Part shown: positions 11,132 through 21,815 of the stretch, one piece after another
How the letters are laid out: each line of letters starts with the position of its first letter
How positions within the stretch are numbered: the first letter of the stretch is position 1
NCBI GenBank assembly: GCA_025558095.1
Contig: JAIVFI010000018.1
Location: 372,001 to 436,000 of the forward strand
Source: Hyaloraphidium curvatum
Lineage: Eukaryota; Monoblepharomycota; Hyaloraphidiomycetes; Hyaloraphidiales; Hyaloraphidiaceae
Direction of reading: 5' to 3'
DNA length: 64,000 nucleotides
Made by a program: the position numbers and the translations under genes
The notes under the pieces: generated by a model
Seen by the model: only the letters and a program-made list of their open reading frames with translations
Told to the model about the DNA's origin: nothing
Database searches by the model: none

Positions 11132-13005
11132 GTGAACCGCACGGACGCTCAAATGGCAGAGGGGGGACTCGCCCCCCATGGGCCCTCGGAGCCCCACCGG
11201 ACAAACGGCGCGGCAACCCCGGATTTGGGGAGGTCCGCCAACGCGACACCGGAGCCCGGAAGCTCCGCCGACGATGCCTACGTCGGCACGTGGGGAGCCT
11301 TCTTCCGGGCCCTCGTTGCCTTCTCCGGCCCGGGATACCTCATCGCGAGCGGCTACATCGATCCGGGAAACGTGGCAACGTCCCTCGCGTCGGGGAGCCG
11401 CTGGGGCTACGACCAGCTGAACGTCACGCTCATGGCCTCGAGCCTGGCCATGTTCCTGCAGTTCCTCTCGGTCAAGCTGGGCGTGGTGACGCAGAAGGAC
11501 CTGGCGGAGAACTGCAGGCAGCACCTGCCGTGGAAGCTCAACGTCCTGGTCTATATCCTGACCGAGTGCGCCATCGTGGCCACGGACATCGCGAACCTTC
11601 TTGGGGCGGCCATCGCGCTGAACCTCCTCTTCGGCCTGCGCCTCGAAGTCGCCGTCGGGCTGACCGCCGTGGATGTTCTCATGATGCTCTGGGGCTGGAA
11701 CGCGCGCTTCGCCAGGGCGTTCGAGCTCGTGACCATCGGGCTCGTCATTGCCGTCGGGCTCTGCTTCGCCGTCCTCACCTTTGAGGCCCAACCCGACGGT
11801 GCCTCAATCTTCTTCGGGTTCCTGCCGAACAAGACGCTGCTCAACCCAGAGGCGCTCTACTATGCCGCGGCCGTGACTGGAGGTGAGAGAACGACGCCTT
11901 GAGATGTGCTCTTTCGATTCAACGTCTGCCACCTCAAGCGATCTGCATGCCGCACAACCTTATCCTTGCCTCCCATTTGGTCAAGTGAGTTCGCGAGCCG
12001 CTCACAGATTTGTGTGATCCCGAGCAAACGCCCTCGCAGGCTCCGCTCGAACCGCGAGGCCATGAAGGATCATGCGGGGACCCTTCGATTCACCGAAGAC
12101 GGCGTGGAGGACGAGCCCATGCCCGCATCGCCCACCTCCCCGGGCAGCACGATCGTATCCGTCGAGCGCGAGCAGGAGCCGTTGCCCGCCAGCTTCAGAA
12201 CCCTGATTCCCTACGTCGTCCGGATGTCCAACCTGGATTCGATCATCGCCCTGACTCTGGCGCTCCTCAGTACGTCGTGCGAGCGGAACCGCGACCGCGA
12301 CTGACGTGTTCCTTCCGGTGCCAAGTCAACAGCCAGATTCAGATCGTCGCTTCGGCCGCCTTCTACCCGAACGAAATCAACGAGATCCCCGAGGCGTACC
12401 ATCTGTTCTTGAAATCTTTCGGCGCCTTTGTCGCCAACATCTTCGCGGTCGCCTTGCTCATCTCCGGAATAGGATCTTCGATGACCGGAACCCTCGCCGG
12501 TATGCCCGCGGCAGAACATCGTTGCGCGCGCGGGACTGACGAGCCCACCCCAGGCCAGGTTGTCATGGAGGGGTTCCTCGGCCCGAGCTTCTTCAAGCTC
12601 CAGGCCTGGCAGCGGCGTCTTCTCACACGAGCGGTCGCCATCGTGCCTGCGATGCTCTCTGTGCTCCTCAAGGGCGAGGAGGGCGTGGCCGAGCTGCTCG
12701 TCCTCTCGCAGGTCGTGCTGGCGCTGCAGCTGCCCTTCACGGTCGCCCCGCTCGTTTACTTCACTTCGAGCGCGGCCATCATGGGGGTCCGCATATCTGC
12801 AAGTCGGACAGGGCGCGGAAGGAGGGCGAATGGCGCGGACGCGTCGCCGGGGCTGCACCCGGACGAAAGGACTCCCCTGGTACCGGCGGAAACCGCCACC
12901 TTCGAGAACCGAGGTGCCGTCAAGGCCGCGGCAGTCTTCTGTTCGCTGCTCATTTTGGGTTGCAACTGCATCCTCTTGTATCAAACTCTGCGGAGCAGTA
13001 CATAA
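11132..13005 (+). CDS. Nramp-family divalent metal transporter
   Basis: Proton-coupled Mn2+/Fe2+ transporter of the Nramp/Smf family. Five exons are proposed: 11132-11882, 11939-11984, 12040-12269, 12326-12499 and 12554-13005, giving 550 residues. The metal-site motif DPGN sits in SGYIDPGNVATSLASG in helix 1. The second exon carries the helix-6 signature MPHNLILASH. The third/fourth exon junction restores ALLINSQIQIVASAAFY. The Ser/Pro N-terminus and the region at 12790-12900 are hydrophilic, and the protein ends with a final hydrophobic helix (AAVFCSLLILGCNCILL). All four introns are 54-56 bases. An internal ATG at 11153 could be the start. Vacuolar versus plasma-membrane location cannot be told. 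Confidence 0.92.
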
Positions 13006-13476
13006 GAGATGTCCGCGCGCCAACGCTTGCAACACGGTCGGACCTGTGGCGGAAGAAAAGTCGTCAGTTCGCTGTTCGTCCGACTCTTCTCCACCACCGC
13101 ATCGTTCTCCAGGAGTCAGTGGGGTCACTGGCAAGTGTTCAACGGCAGGTACAGTATACCTCCGCGCATAGCTTTCAGCATAGTCGATAAGCTGGGGAAA
13201 GAATTGTGTCCTCATTCTCCTCGCGAGCGCCACAGCGCCCGCCCTTCCTCGTCCCGCCGCTATACTCACGGTCGCGTGGTGTTGGAAGAAAAGTGTGCAG
13301 CGGCCACGGATGATCACACGTTGCTTGTTGTTAGTAACGTTGCTTCTTGCTTCTTGCGAGAGAAGTGTATATTCGCGGGTATCTACTCTACGTCAATACA
13401 TCAAAAGGTATGTTGGCGTTGGATGGCGGGGACTAGGGGGAGGGAGAAGGGGAGACAAAGGAGAAGGAACGAGTGA
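13006..13476. other. Intergenic region between convergent genes
   Basis: These 471 bases separate the stop codons of the Nramp gene and GTR1. Base composition is less GC-rich than the flanking coding DNA. I see no conserved reading frame, repeat or RNA gene. It probably holds the two 3' UTRs. Confidence 0.5.
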
Positions 13477-14876
13477 TCACCAATTCTTCTCAAAGGCCTT
13501 TCTGGCGAGGGAGATGTTGAGCTGGGTCGCTGCCGATTCTGCAGATGGAGCGTGCCAAGTCAGGCGGGGGTTCTCGGGCGATCGTGGCGAGTTTCTCTCA
13601 CGAATCGTGGGATCGGACACAACGACCAAAACATACGTGCTCGGTGTGAGCACGTCGATGAAGGCCGCGAACTGCGCGTTTCGCACTTCCATGGCCTGAA
13701 ATTGCGACTGCCATTTGCTGCGATCGGTGTTGGTATCTTCGCTCCGGAGGGTCGCGGGCGATCGGCCTACCTGCAGCTCAGCTTGAACTGCTTGATGATG
13801 TTGGATATCTTCTCGAACCGATGGATGTCCTGGAACTGCTTCCGAGTCGAATGTGCGATGACGAGGAAAGTCGCCCGCTCGAAGAGCACGACCTCGTCGG
13901 CCTCGCAAATGGCTCCGAAGTTGTTCAGGTTGTGCTCCAGGGTTTTGACATTCGGGATGAGCGTGTAGACGATGGAAGACCAAGCCTGGATAGGGTAAGC
14001 AGCCGCGACCGCAATACAAGGCCGGCGCTAACCTTGTAAAGCGTCTCATCCCATATCGACGTCTTGAAGCACGTCACTTCCAGCGGCAACGATCGTCGTT
14101 TGAGCTCTGTTTCTCGCGCCAAGAAGATCTGGAACGCGGCAGAGAACACGTCACGACACGAAGTGGCGGTCCATTCCGACTCGACAAACCGCGTCGCGCT
14201 GCTCCTCCGGGACGAGATCCATCTTATGGATGAGGCAGAAGACCTTGGCGTCCTTCGAGTTCTGCGCGATGGCGTCCAGGATCTGCTGGTAGTAGTGCAG
14301 GTCCTTGTCGATCTCCCTCGACTCCACGTCGAACACGTAGATGAGAACCTCCACGTGACGGAAGATCGTCTCCCGCTGGGATCCAATAAAGCTCTCCAGG
14401 AATGCTTCTTGCCTATGAAAGGGGATCCGCGTCGGCAATCCGAGTTGCGCACTTCGAACAGGACATACCCTCCACTGGGAGGAGAAGTCAGACAAATCGA
14501 CTCGCCACGGACTCGAGAACCCACCAATCCCAGAGATTCAGCACAAGGTTGCCCAGAAACCGCACGTGAGAGTGCTCGACATCAACTGCAGGCCGTTGGT
14601 CACATCGATGTCAAGCCAGAGTCCAGCAGCGCGTACTCGTTGCCCCTAGTCTCCGAGTGTCCCGAGCAATGTAGTTGGCAAAGATTATAGACCTCATCGA
14701 CGTCTTCCGGCACGGGATATCAGCTGGCGTACCACGGAGACAGTGCTCCGACCCGACCTTCCCCGACCCGCTCTTCCCCATCAGCAGAACCTGCAGGATG
14801 GCCGGGATCCACCGATGAGCAAACTCCCGACTACGAAGAGGGCGATTCGCGGCACCTTCTTCTTCACTGTCGCCAT
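13477..14876 (-). CDS. GTR1: Gtr1/RagA-family small GTPase (TORC1 signalling), nine exons with a 6-nt microexon
   Basis: Rag GTPase that relays amino-acid status to TORC1 at the vacuole/lysosome as a heterodimer with Gtr2/RagC. Exons on the minus strand: 14876-14856, 14790-14758, 14703-14637, 14585-14525, 14474-14469, 14412-14190, 14128-14033, 13985-13771 and 13717-13477, giving 320 residues, the family length. The spliced start MATVKKK is followed by [16 protein letters not shown] (P-loop), [33 protein letters not shown], the G3 motif completed to CGGQEAF only if a 6-base exon is used, then LIHKMDLV (G4-like). The C-terminal roadblock half has [14 protein letters not shown]. Every junction keeps frame and matches the family, so the model is strong. 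The gene diverges from the next one over about 140 bases. Confidence 0.96.
14469..14474 (-). other. GTR1: Six-nucleotide microexon of GTR1
   Basis: The minus-strand context reads CCCAG|TGGAGG|GTATGT. With flanking introns 14475-14524 (50 bases) and 14413-14468 (56 bases), the six bases turn ...NLWD(TG) and (G)CAAGAAGC into WDCGGQEAF, the invariant G3 loop of Rag GTPases. Without it the residues CGG would be missing. Confidence 0.88.
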
Positions 14877-15013
14877 TCTCGTCCGAGATAACGGAATCGT
14901 TGCCGTGACCGTCTCAAAAGCCAGCGAATAGTGGCGACGGCATTGTTCCGCCCCCATTCAGGCCGCCGAATGCCACTGAGAACACAACTGAATGAATTGT
15001 ATTTGATTTAGGC

Positions 15014-16383
15014 TTGCCAGTCGGAATGGCCACGGACTCCGGGGGTACAGCCCCCGCTTCGTCGGGGGGAAGGACGTACGGACGCGCTTGGCTCGCTTCA
15101 CGCTTGCAGACGCTCCGGGACCAGCTTTCCCTGTCGGAACCGGAAGGCAATGTAGTGGACGAGATTGCCATGCCGATGCTCATCACGCTGGCGTCGGCCC
15201 GCAACGCTCTCATGCTCTACATGGGACCCGACGAGCAGCCGACCACGTTCGCCGGCCTCGTCGCCGCAGTGGCCCGAATAGGGTTCGGCATGACCATGTC
15301 GGCTGTTTCGGTGGACGCCACCACCACGGCCCAGGACTTTGTGGACCGTCTCTTTGCCCCGCCAACGAACGGGGGCAAGAGTTCCCCGACGCGGGAGTAT
15401 GCCACAGACCCCTTCTTCCCCGCGTCTTCCCTCCCTTCTGGTGCTGCAATGGGCGCTGACGGGCGGGCGACGCCTTCTGTGGCAGCCCAGCGCATCTTTG
15501 AGAAGCCGCCCCTTTCCCCGGGGCGGAACCCGTCGGTCTCTGGGGGGTCGCGGCCTAGTCTCGTGCCGGGAATGAACAGAAAGTACAGCGGTATTGCCGC
15601 CGCCCCGAGGAAGCTGCCGGGAGTGGTGCTCGTGTGGAACATCCAGTTCGCCTCGAAGGAGCTGCAGGCCTTTCTCTTTGACGTGCGTTTCCTGTGGTGA
15701 GGAGCCCCAGCTCGTGCTCATGCCGGCTCCTTAGGCGCTGGAAAGCAAGCAGTTGCCCGATCGATCGCAGGTGCACGCGTTGCCGCAACCCTTCTTGTTG
15801 GTTGCTGTCCTACCGGCCTCTTTGGCCGAGAAGAGGATCGGGCTTTCCCTTGAATTGGTGCGAACCGCTGCATACTGGCTTGCGCTAGTGGTTGACCACC
15901 CACTCAACCCCAGACCGACATGATCTTCCTCTCCAACACCCTGGAAAGTGTTGCGCCTCAAGTGGCACTCCCCCCGGATGTGCTTGCCTCTCCCACCTTT
16001 ACCACCGAGGTGAGTCCTGCTGCGGCCGTTGCTACAAGACGATCTGAACGCGTTTTCTCCAGGACATCGACAGCATGAAGGCCCGAGCCGGGCGGGTCTT
16101 TTTCCACACCGATCTCGAACGCTACGCGTGGGATCTTACCGTCGCCGTGCGGCAGCATCGCCTGGTGTACACGCCCCCGACGCCGCAGGGAAGGGAGGAC
16201 TTTTTTCTGGTGATCCGCACCGCGGCAGCGTTGTTTGGCTACAACTTCGTCACCGCCACCCACGTGCGGCTCGCGTACGACAAGGCGGTCGCGCACAGAA
16301 TAGTTCTGAAGGAGAATCACGGCGACGTCACGCCCATGGAGGTGGTCTCGGACTGCTTGGATAGCGTGCCGACGCCTCTGTAA
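15014..16383 (+). CDS. Fungal 'magnesium chelatase-like' protein
   Basis: Four exons, 15014-15682, 15735-15857, 15914-16009 and 16063-16383 (introns 52-56 bases), encode 402 residues. The centre reads GVVLVWNIQFASKELQAFL then ALESKQLPDRSQVHALPQPFLLVAVLP. This matches the layout I know from the fungal proteins annotated as magnesium chelatase: a remnant of the AAA+ core where a gene product list is followed by an HxxPxxFLxVAxL strand. The C-terminal part (ERYAWDLTVAVRQHRLVYTPPTP) resembles an AAA lid. No intact Walker A loop is visible, so ATPase activity is doubtful, and the organism need not make chlorophyll. The cellular role of the family is unknown to me. An in-frame ATG at 15026 is an alternative start. 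Confidence 0.7.
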
Positions 16384-16405
16384 ATAGCGTGCCGACGCCT
16401 CTGTA
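16361..16405 (+). repeat. 22-base direct tandem duplication at a stop codon
   Basis: The 22 bases beginning ATAGCGTGCCGACGCC occur at 16361-16382 and again at 16384-16405, one base apart. The first copy contains the end of the Mg-chelatase-like gene (stop at 16381-16383). The second lies in its 3' flank, and the reading frame is not altered. Confidence 0.9.
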
Positions 16406-16464
16406 CAGCAGGTTGGAGGTCATGCTGACTCCGCACCGCCGCCGGGCCGACCCTCAAACCGAAA

Positions 16465-18484
16465 ATGCCCCGTCCTCCGCATCCCTTCAGCCTGGCGACC
16501 CTGCTGAGGTCCGCCTTCCCTTTCCGTGCTCTCGCGCTCGCCGATGCGGCCGCAGCTGCGCCGGCGAAGTCCCGAGCGCCGCGACGAGGCCCCGACGCTC
16601 GTCATGTTCACACCCCGCCGGTGACGTTGGCGGTGCCCCCTGCAACGCAACGGCGGCGCCATGCCACCGTGGCAGCGAATTCTGCTGCGGCCGAAGCAAC
16701 GCCGGCTTTTGCCGCCGCCGCATCTTCCTCGGAGGCGGCAGAAGAGACCGGCCCTTTGCCGCTTTTGGACTCCCTCGTTGCCAACGGAACTTTCCGGCAT
16801 GACCCGCGGCAACGGGAACTGACGGGAGTGCTGCAGGAGCTCCATGAGGAGCTGCTGGAATACGACCCGCCGGCAGAGAAGGTGGAGGACGCCCCGGCAC
16901 CGCTCTTCAGTCGGGTGGGAATCATGTTTCGGCTGCACGAGGGCTCTTGTCTTACCGGGCTGTTGTGGGCAGTTGACGTCGATTTTCTCGGGGAACAATG
17001 ATTCGTCCAAGACGGAGCCGGAGTACGGGCCGCGGGGAATGTACCTTTACGGCGACGTCGGCACTGGTGAGGCCGTAGACGCCGGGTTGGGGCGGTGTAC
17101 GGTTCGGCTTACCATGTGCCTTCGCTTTCAGGCAAAACGACACTCATGGATCTGTGAGAACCCTTCCGGAAATGGTTATGGCGTCACGGAGGTCGCTGAT
17201 CAACCGCTCCCGCGCGCCAGCTTCTTCAACGCGGCCCTAACGAAACGGAAGCGGAGAGCACACTTTCACGGCTTCATGATCGACGTGCACAAGCGGATGC
17301 ACGCCTACAAGATCAGCAAGGGCACCAAGTACGACGCGGTGCCCGACGTCGCCCGTGACCTCGCGAAGGAGGCCTGGTTGCTCTGCTTTGACGAGATGCA
17401 GGTCACGGACATTGCTGGTGGGCCGCCCATGGGCACCCCGTTCACCCGGTATCTGACGGACGGGTCCTTGGCAGACGCCATGATCTTGCGGAGGTTGTTC
17501 CAGGAGCTGTTTGAGCGGGGCGTGGTCCTCGTGGCGACCTCGAACCGGCATCCGGACGGTGGGTGTCGATTGGATCGCAGCTTCTTTCACCGAACTGACA
17601 CTGGATCGTGGGATGTGGCGTGCGTGGCAGACCTGTACAAGAACGGGATCCAGCGCCAATCCTTCATCCCCGCGATCGAGCTGCTCAAGGAGCGCTGTCG
17701 GGTCGTTCCCCTGGACACCGGGACCGACTACAGAAAGACGAAGCAAAAGTACATCCAAGTGTACTTTACGCCCCTGAACGCGGCCACGAAGGAAAAGGTC
17801 GACGAGCTGTGGAAGGGCCTGACGAAACAGCTCAAGGAGGGACCGGTCACGCTGGATGTCTGGGGCCGGAAGCTGGTGGTCCCGCGCGCCGCGGGCGCGC
17901 ACGCCAGGTTCACGTTCCGTGAGCTGTGCGGGGAGGCGCGGGCCGCGGCGGACTACATCGAGATTGCCCGGCGGTACCAGACGGTGGTGCTCACCGACGT
18001 GCCGAAGATGTCGGTGAACGAACGGAACCAAGCGCGCCGGTTCATCACGATGCTGGATGCCTTCTACGACAACAAGGTCAAGCTCATCGTGTCGGCCGAG
18101 GCGCAGATGGGGAAGCTGTTTTCGCTGGAGGATCGGCCCGCCAAGGAGGACCATGCCCAGAAGAAGACGGACCGTTTGAGGAAAGACCTGGGGCCGGAAG
18201 GCCCCGACAGGACGGCGCTGTTCAACAAGCTGGATCTCGTGCCCGCCGCAGAGGTTCCGGTGGGTGGTGGTGTGCCTCCGTTGATGCTGTCTGCTGACGC
18301 CGTCGTCCAGTTCGTGGACCTCAAGCCCGATCCGAACGAAAAGGCGGCGGCCCAGAAGACGCACGACGAGGAGCTGTTTGCCTTCCAGCGCGCCGTGTCG
18401 CGGCTGGCCGAGATGCAGTCCACGGCCTGGCTAGGACCGAAGCTGGTCCAGATCTTGACGGAAATGGAGGACGACGAAGATTAA
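16465..18484 (+). CDS. AFG1: AFG1/LACE1/ZapE-family mitochondrial AAA ATPase
   Basis: Afg1 helps degrade surplus mitochondrially encoded respiratory subunits and acts at the mitochondrial inner membrane. Six exons (16465-16914, 16973-17066, 17132-17153, 17221-17417, 17475-17558, 17631-18484) give 566 residues. An Ala/Arg-rich presequence comes first. Walker A is restored across an intron as [16 protein letters not shown]. Walker B is [16 protein letters not shown], again across an intron, and [22 protein letters not shown] contains sensor 1 and is also intron-split. The tail contains the usual [18 protein letters not shown] block ([15 protein letters not shown]). Exon 3 is only 22 bases long. 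About 80 bases separate it from the preceding gene on the same strand. Confidence 0.95.
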
Positions 18485-18627
18485 TTGCTCCCTAGCTGGC
18501 ACCGCTGAGACTCTACATTGGTGCGCGAACGGACATTGACTCTAACCGCGCGGCGGAAGGGTGATGCGTCCCCGCCGATGTTCCCTATGTAGCTTTGCTG
18601 CGGAGGTCCGCGAACGAAGACTAGAAG

Positions 18628-19395
18628 CTACGCCTCCAAGAGCTGCTCGATCAGGCCCTTGAAGAACTCCTGGTGTTCGATCCGTCAGGTACGCGTAGGT
18701 TGGCAGGAGTGAATGCGCTCACCACGTCGCGAGCGCCCGCAAGCCGAAATTTGCCCTGAAACACGAAGGTGGGGACAGCCACGATGCCGCGCGTCTTGTG
18801 GATCCACATCTTCTGGTCGATCGCCCGCTCGTACTCGTCGCTGTCCAGGATTGCCGCGGCCCGGGCCCGGTCCAGCCCGCTGTCCTCCACCGCCTGCAGG
18901 AGAACCTCATTGTCTCCGACGTCGCGTCCTTGCTCAAAGTATGCCCGGAACAAGAGCTCGACAAGCCGATCGCGCTTCTCCTTGTCCGTCTCCTGGGCCC
19001 ACTCGATCAGCCGGTGGGCATCCAGCGTGTTGGACGTGACGCCCTCGTGCGTGTACTCGACGCCGACTTTGGAGAAGGCCAGGCTGAGCTTCTCCACCAG
19101 TCGGACCGCCTCCGACTTCCCGAATTTCGAATCGTAGGCGTCCTTCTTGCTGATCGAGCTCCCCTTGCGGAGATCAGGGTCCAGGAAGAAGGGCTGATAT
19201 TCGACAACGAAGGTCGCCTTGTCCTTCATCTCCTCCATGGCCGCGAACAGCTGGCGCTTCGCGACAAAGCACCAAGGGCATCTGGAACGTGCTGGTGTCC
19301 TCAGGCGAGCCCCGGGTGCGCGGCCGTTCGACGTACATCACGTCGCTGATGATCTGGATCCGGATCGTCGGCTTTTCTGCCTCCTCCGCCGCCAT
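18628..19395 (-). CDS. FrnE/DsbA-type thioredoxin-fold oxidoreductase
   Basis: DsbA-family protein of the FrnE group (related to 2-hydroxychromene-2-carboxylate isomerases). Three exons, 19395-19337, 19281-18723 and 18669-18628, encode 219 residues, normal for the family. The first intron (55 bases) splits the active-site region and splicing gives IISDVICPWCFVAKRQL with a CPWC dithiol motif. The cis-proline strand appears as GIVAVPTFVF. The last 53-base intron must be removed to give the proper C-terminus ARDVEFFKGLIEQLLEA; reading through gives a poor extension. The family acts in redox or oxidative-stress roles, and the substrate here is unknown. Confidence 0.92.
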
Positions 19396-19607
19396 TGTGT
19401 CGTGGTGTGTAGTGGTTGTTTGGGAGACGTTCGAGCCTCTCCCTCCGATTCCTGACCCAGGCCCGCCGAACTCGGCCGACCTCTCTAGTCACCAGCAGAG
19501 CTGCCGAGGGTATCACTCCATTTCAATCAGCTAGAAACATGCCCATCAGTAGGGCCTGTACAACTAGGGTACCCGAATCATCCGACAGAGCCACAGAGAC
19601 GCGCCGT

Positions 19608-20117
19608 TCATCCCTCCCGCGGTGCTTCGCGCGGTTCGCGGTTCAGAATGTCCCCCGGCGGCAGCTTCAGCACGTTGCCTGGGCACGGAAACTTCAGCCC
19701 TGGCGTTGCGGGGAGGGCATGCCGAGACCCACCCTGATTCCGCACGCTGTAGACAAAGAACACGATTGCGTCCTTCTCGTTGATCTCCAGCGACTCGTAG
19801 TGCTTCTGAACAATGTCCGCCAGCTCCTCCTGCGGCGTGTTGGGCTTGACCTTGAGCTTGAACGCGCGCTTGTAGCGCCAGAGGGTCTGGAGGTCCATGG
19901 AGACAAAGTCGACCTGGCCGGGCGCCGCAACGCGTCAGCGCGTTCCAGTCACGGAGCCACGGGAGCCGCGGGGTCCGCAGGCCGCTAGCCGTGTGCCCCG
20001 GTCGCCGTCGGGGTGCGTGCTCCGTTGGCCGGTCTCTCGCACCTTCGGCAGCTCGCCCGGGCCGAGCTCGTAGCCCGGCTTCTTGCCCGGGCCGGGCTTC
20101 TTGGCCACTTTCTGCAT
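19608..20117 (-). CDS. SAP30: SAP30-like subunit of the Sin3 histone deacetylase complex
   Basis: SAP30 bridges Sin3 and partner factors in the Rpd3/HDAC corepressor. The short first exon (20117-20043, Lys/Gly/Pro-rich) and second exon (19913-19608) flank a 129-base intron, long for this window, giving about 126 residues. The conserved Sin3-binding region is clear: VDFVSMDLQTLWRYKRAF, then NTPQEELADIVQKHYES and DAIVFFVYSVRN. The metazoan N-terminal zinc finger is absent, as expected in fungi. The last 40 residues after VRN are unconserved-looking and could include an unspliced intron. Confidence 0.85.
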
Positions 20118-20253
20118 CGCGGCAGCTCCGGCCCGGTCCCCCTGCCTGTAGTTGAGTACCCAGATGCGACCAATCCCTGCTGGAACCGACGAATCTTTCC
20201 TTCACGTGCCGCTCCACAATCTCTTACTCCGCGGGGAGCGCGCGGCCGGGGCG

Positions 20254-21659
20254 ATGAGCGGCTGCGTCGCGGCGGCGGACGGACTGCCGCACTCGCCGCT
20301 GCAGAAGCTCTCGCTCCACGTCGCCGCGCGAGGCGCCGTTCCCCGGGGCCCGCCGCCGCACCCGCTCGCCGGCGCCCGCCTCGCACGCCGCCCGCAGCGC
20401 CCGGCAGACGGCAATCGCGACGGCGACGCGCAGTGGCGGGCGTTTGCCGGGGCCGCCGGGCCCGGGCGCCCGGAGAGGCCGCTCGATGGCGCCGGTTTCT
20501 CCCGATACCTGCCAGGCGCCCTCGGCCCGCACGCCCCGGTGCCGTCCCTGGCGTCCGATTGGGCCGCAGACTTTGACGACTTTGCCGGCCGTCGATCGCC
20601 GGGGCTGGCCGCCCGCGATGACGCCGTGCTGCGGGATGCCCGGGCGGGTTCGGTGGGCAAGGGCCGACCGGGCGGGGACCTCCACCGCGATGCTCCCCTG
20701 CCGTCGGCGGACATCCAAGGCGCGCTAATGGATCTCGAAGACGACGAATTCAGCCACGAGGTGGGGATCCCGGCAGCCGGCGTTCGTGCTCGTGAGAAAT
20801 TGTTGATCACCCCCCCCCCCCCCCCCCCCCGCGCCCCCCCCCCCCCCCCCCCCCCCTCAAGTGGTCGAACGAGACCCTCACGGAGCAGGCCCGGATCGCC
20901 CAAGGGGACGTGTCGCCCTTTTGGGCTCCGCAGGCCCGGCCGGCCGAGGCTGCAAGCCCTTGGCGGCTGCCGGCCCACTTGCACGCCCCGGCTCCGATCC
21001 ATCTTCACCCCTTCAACCCCTCTCCCTTTGCGCGTCCGAGCGACCCGACGTACATCCACCTCACAAACTCGTTGCTGGAACGTCTGGAGATCCGCGCAAA
21101 GGAAGCTGCGGACGCTTCTTCGCTGCCGGACGGCGGCCCGAGCGACTTGGACGCCGCCTGGGAAAGGGCCCTCGGCATGCTGGCATTCCGCGGGCCGCAG
21201 CCGGAAGCATCCGCACCGGAGCGCAGGACGTGTGCCGCGTGGGACGAGGGCCTGGCTCTCGCAGAGGAGGCGGATCGGGGCTCGGGCGGGCTGCGCACCG
21301 ACGGCGGGTCCGGCGGTGACCGGACGCGGTTGTTTGTGGCCGGAGACTGGGACTGGGAGCGCGTGTTTGGGCTCAAGGGGCCGGTCGAGCCGCCGGAGCA
21401 GCACGATGCGCTGGGGGCGGCGCTGCGACGGATGCAGCGCATCCTGGCGCAGTTCCGCGGACTAGCGCCCACAAAGGCGGATGGGGAAGGACCGGAGGGG
21501 CTGAGGCTCTCTTTCCAGGCGTTCTTGGCCGAGGCTGCGGCGAGGGAGGCGGGCGATCTGCGTAGTTTACACGTGGCGAGCGCTCGGTTGGAGACGATGC
21601 CGGCGGCGGACGAGATAGGGCGAAGATGGTCGCCCGAGTCTTTCGATTCTGTATCCTGA
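20254..21659 (+). CDS. Possible peroxisomal import co-receptor (Pex20/Pex5 N-terminus-like), frame broken at a poly-C tract
   Basis: The N-terminus MSGCVAAADGLPHSPLQKL places a cysteine at residue 4 before an NPLQ-like helix, the arrangement of Pex5/Pex20 proteins whose cysteine is ubiquitinated for recycling. A WxxxF-like motif follows (DWAADFDDF). The first frame runs to the poly-C tract at 20810-20856. After it the sensible frame changes and continues LKWSNETLTEQARIAQ to the stop at 21659. Either an intron contains the tract or its length is wrong in the assembly. The C-terminal half is helical and unrecognised, and no TPR repeats are present, which favours Pex20 over Pex5. This is a weak, motif-level identification. 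Confidence 0.35.
20810..20856 (+). repeat. Poly-C homopolymer tract
   Basis: A run of 21 C, then GCG, then 23 C lies inside the coding region. It encodes polyproline in one frame and marks a frame change. Such tracts are error-prone in sequencing and hypermutable in vivo. Confidence 0.95.
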
Positions 21660-21815
21660 TCATAGACCGCCATGGATTTGACTAGATCTTGCTGGAAAAA
21701 GCATGGCGGGACGAGGGCGGGTTTGCCGCTGACTGCGTGCGGGGGACGGCTCCAATTTCAGCCGGCGCCGAAACGGACAATCCAAACTTGTCCCCCGCGC
21801 CGGCCTCCTGCGGCC

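Noticed and set aside
15014..16383. Evidence for a photosynthetic organism from a magnesium chelatase-like gene
   Set aside because: The sequence follows the fungal homologue group rather than ChlI/ChlD, and the rest of the window is fungal/opisthokont in content.
20202..21404. 400-codon minus-strand frame opposite the Pex20-like gene
   Set aside because: Composition is typical of a GC-rich antisense frame, and the plus strand carries the motif-like N-terminus.
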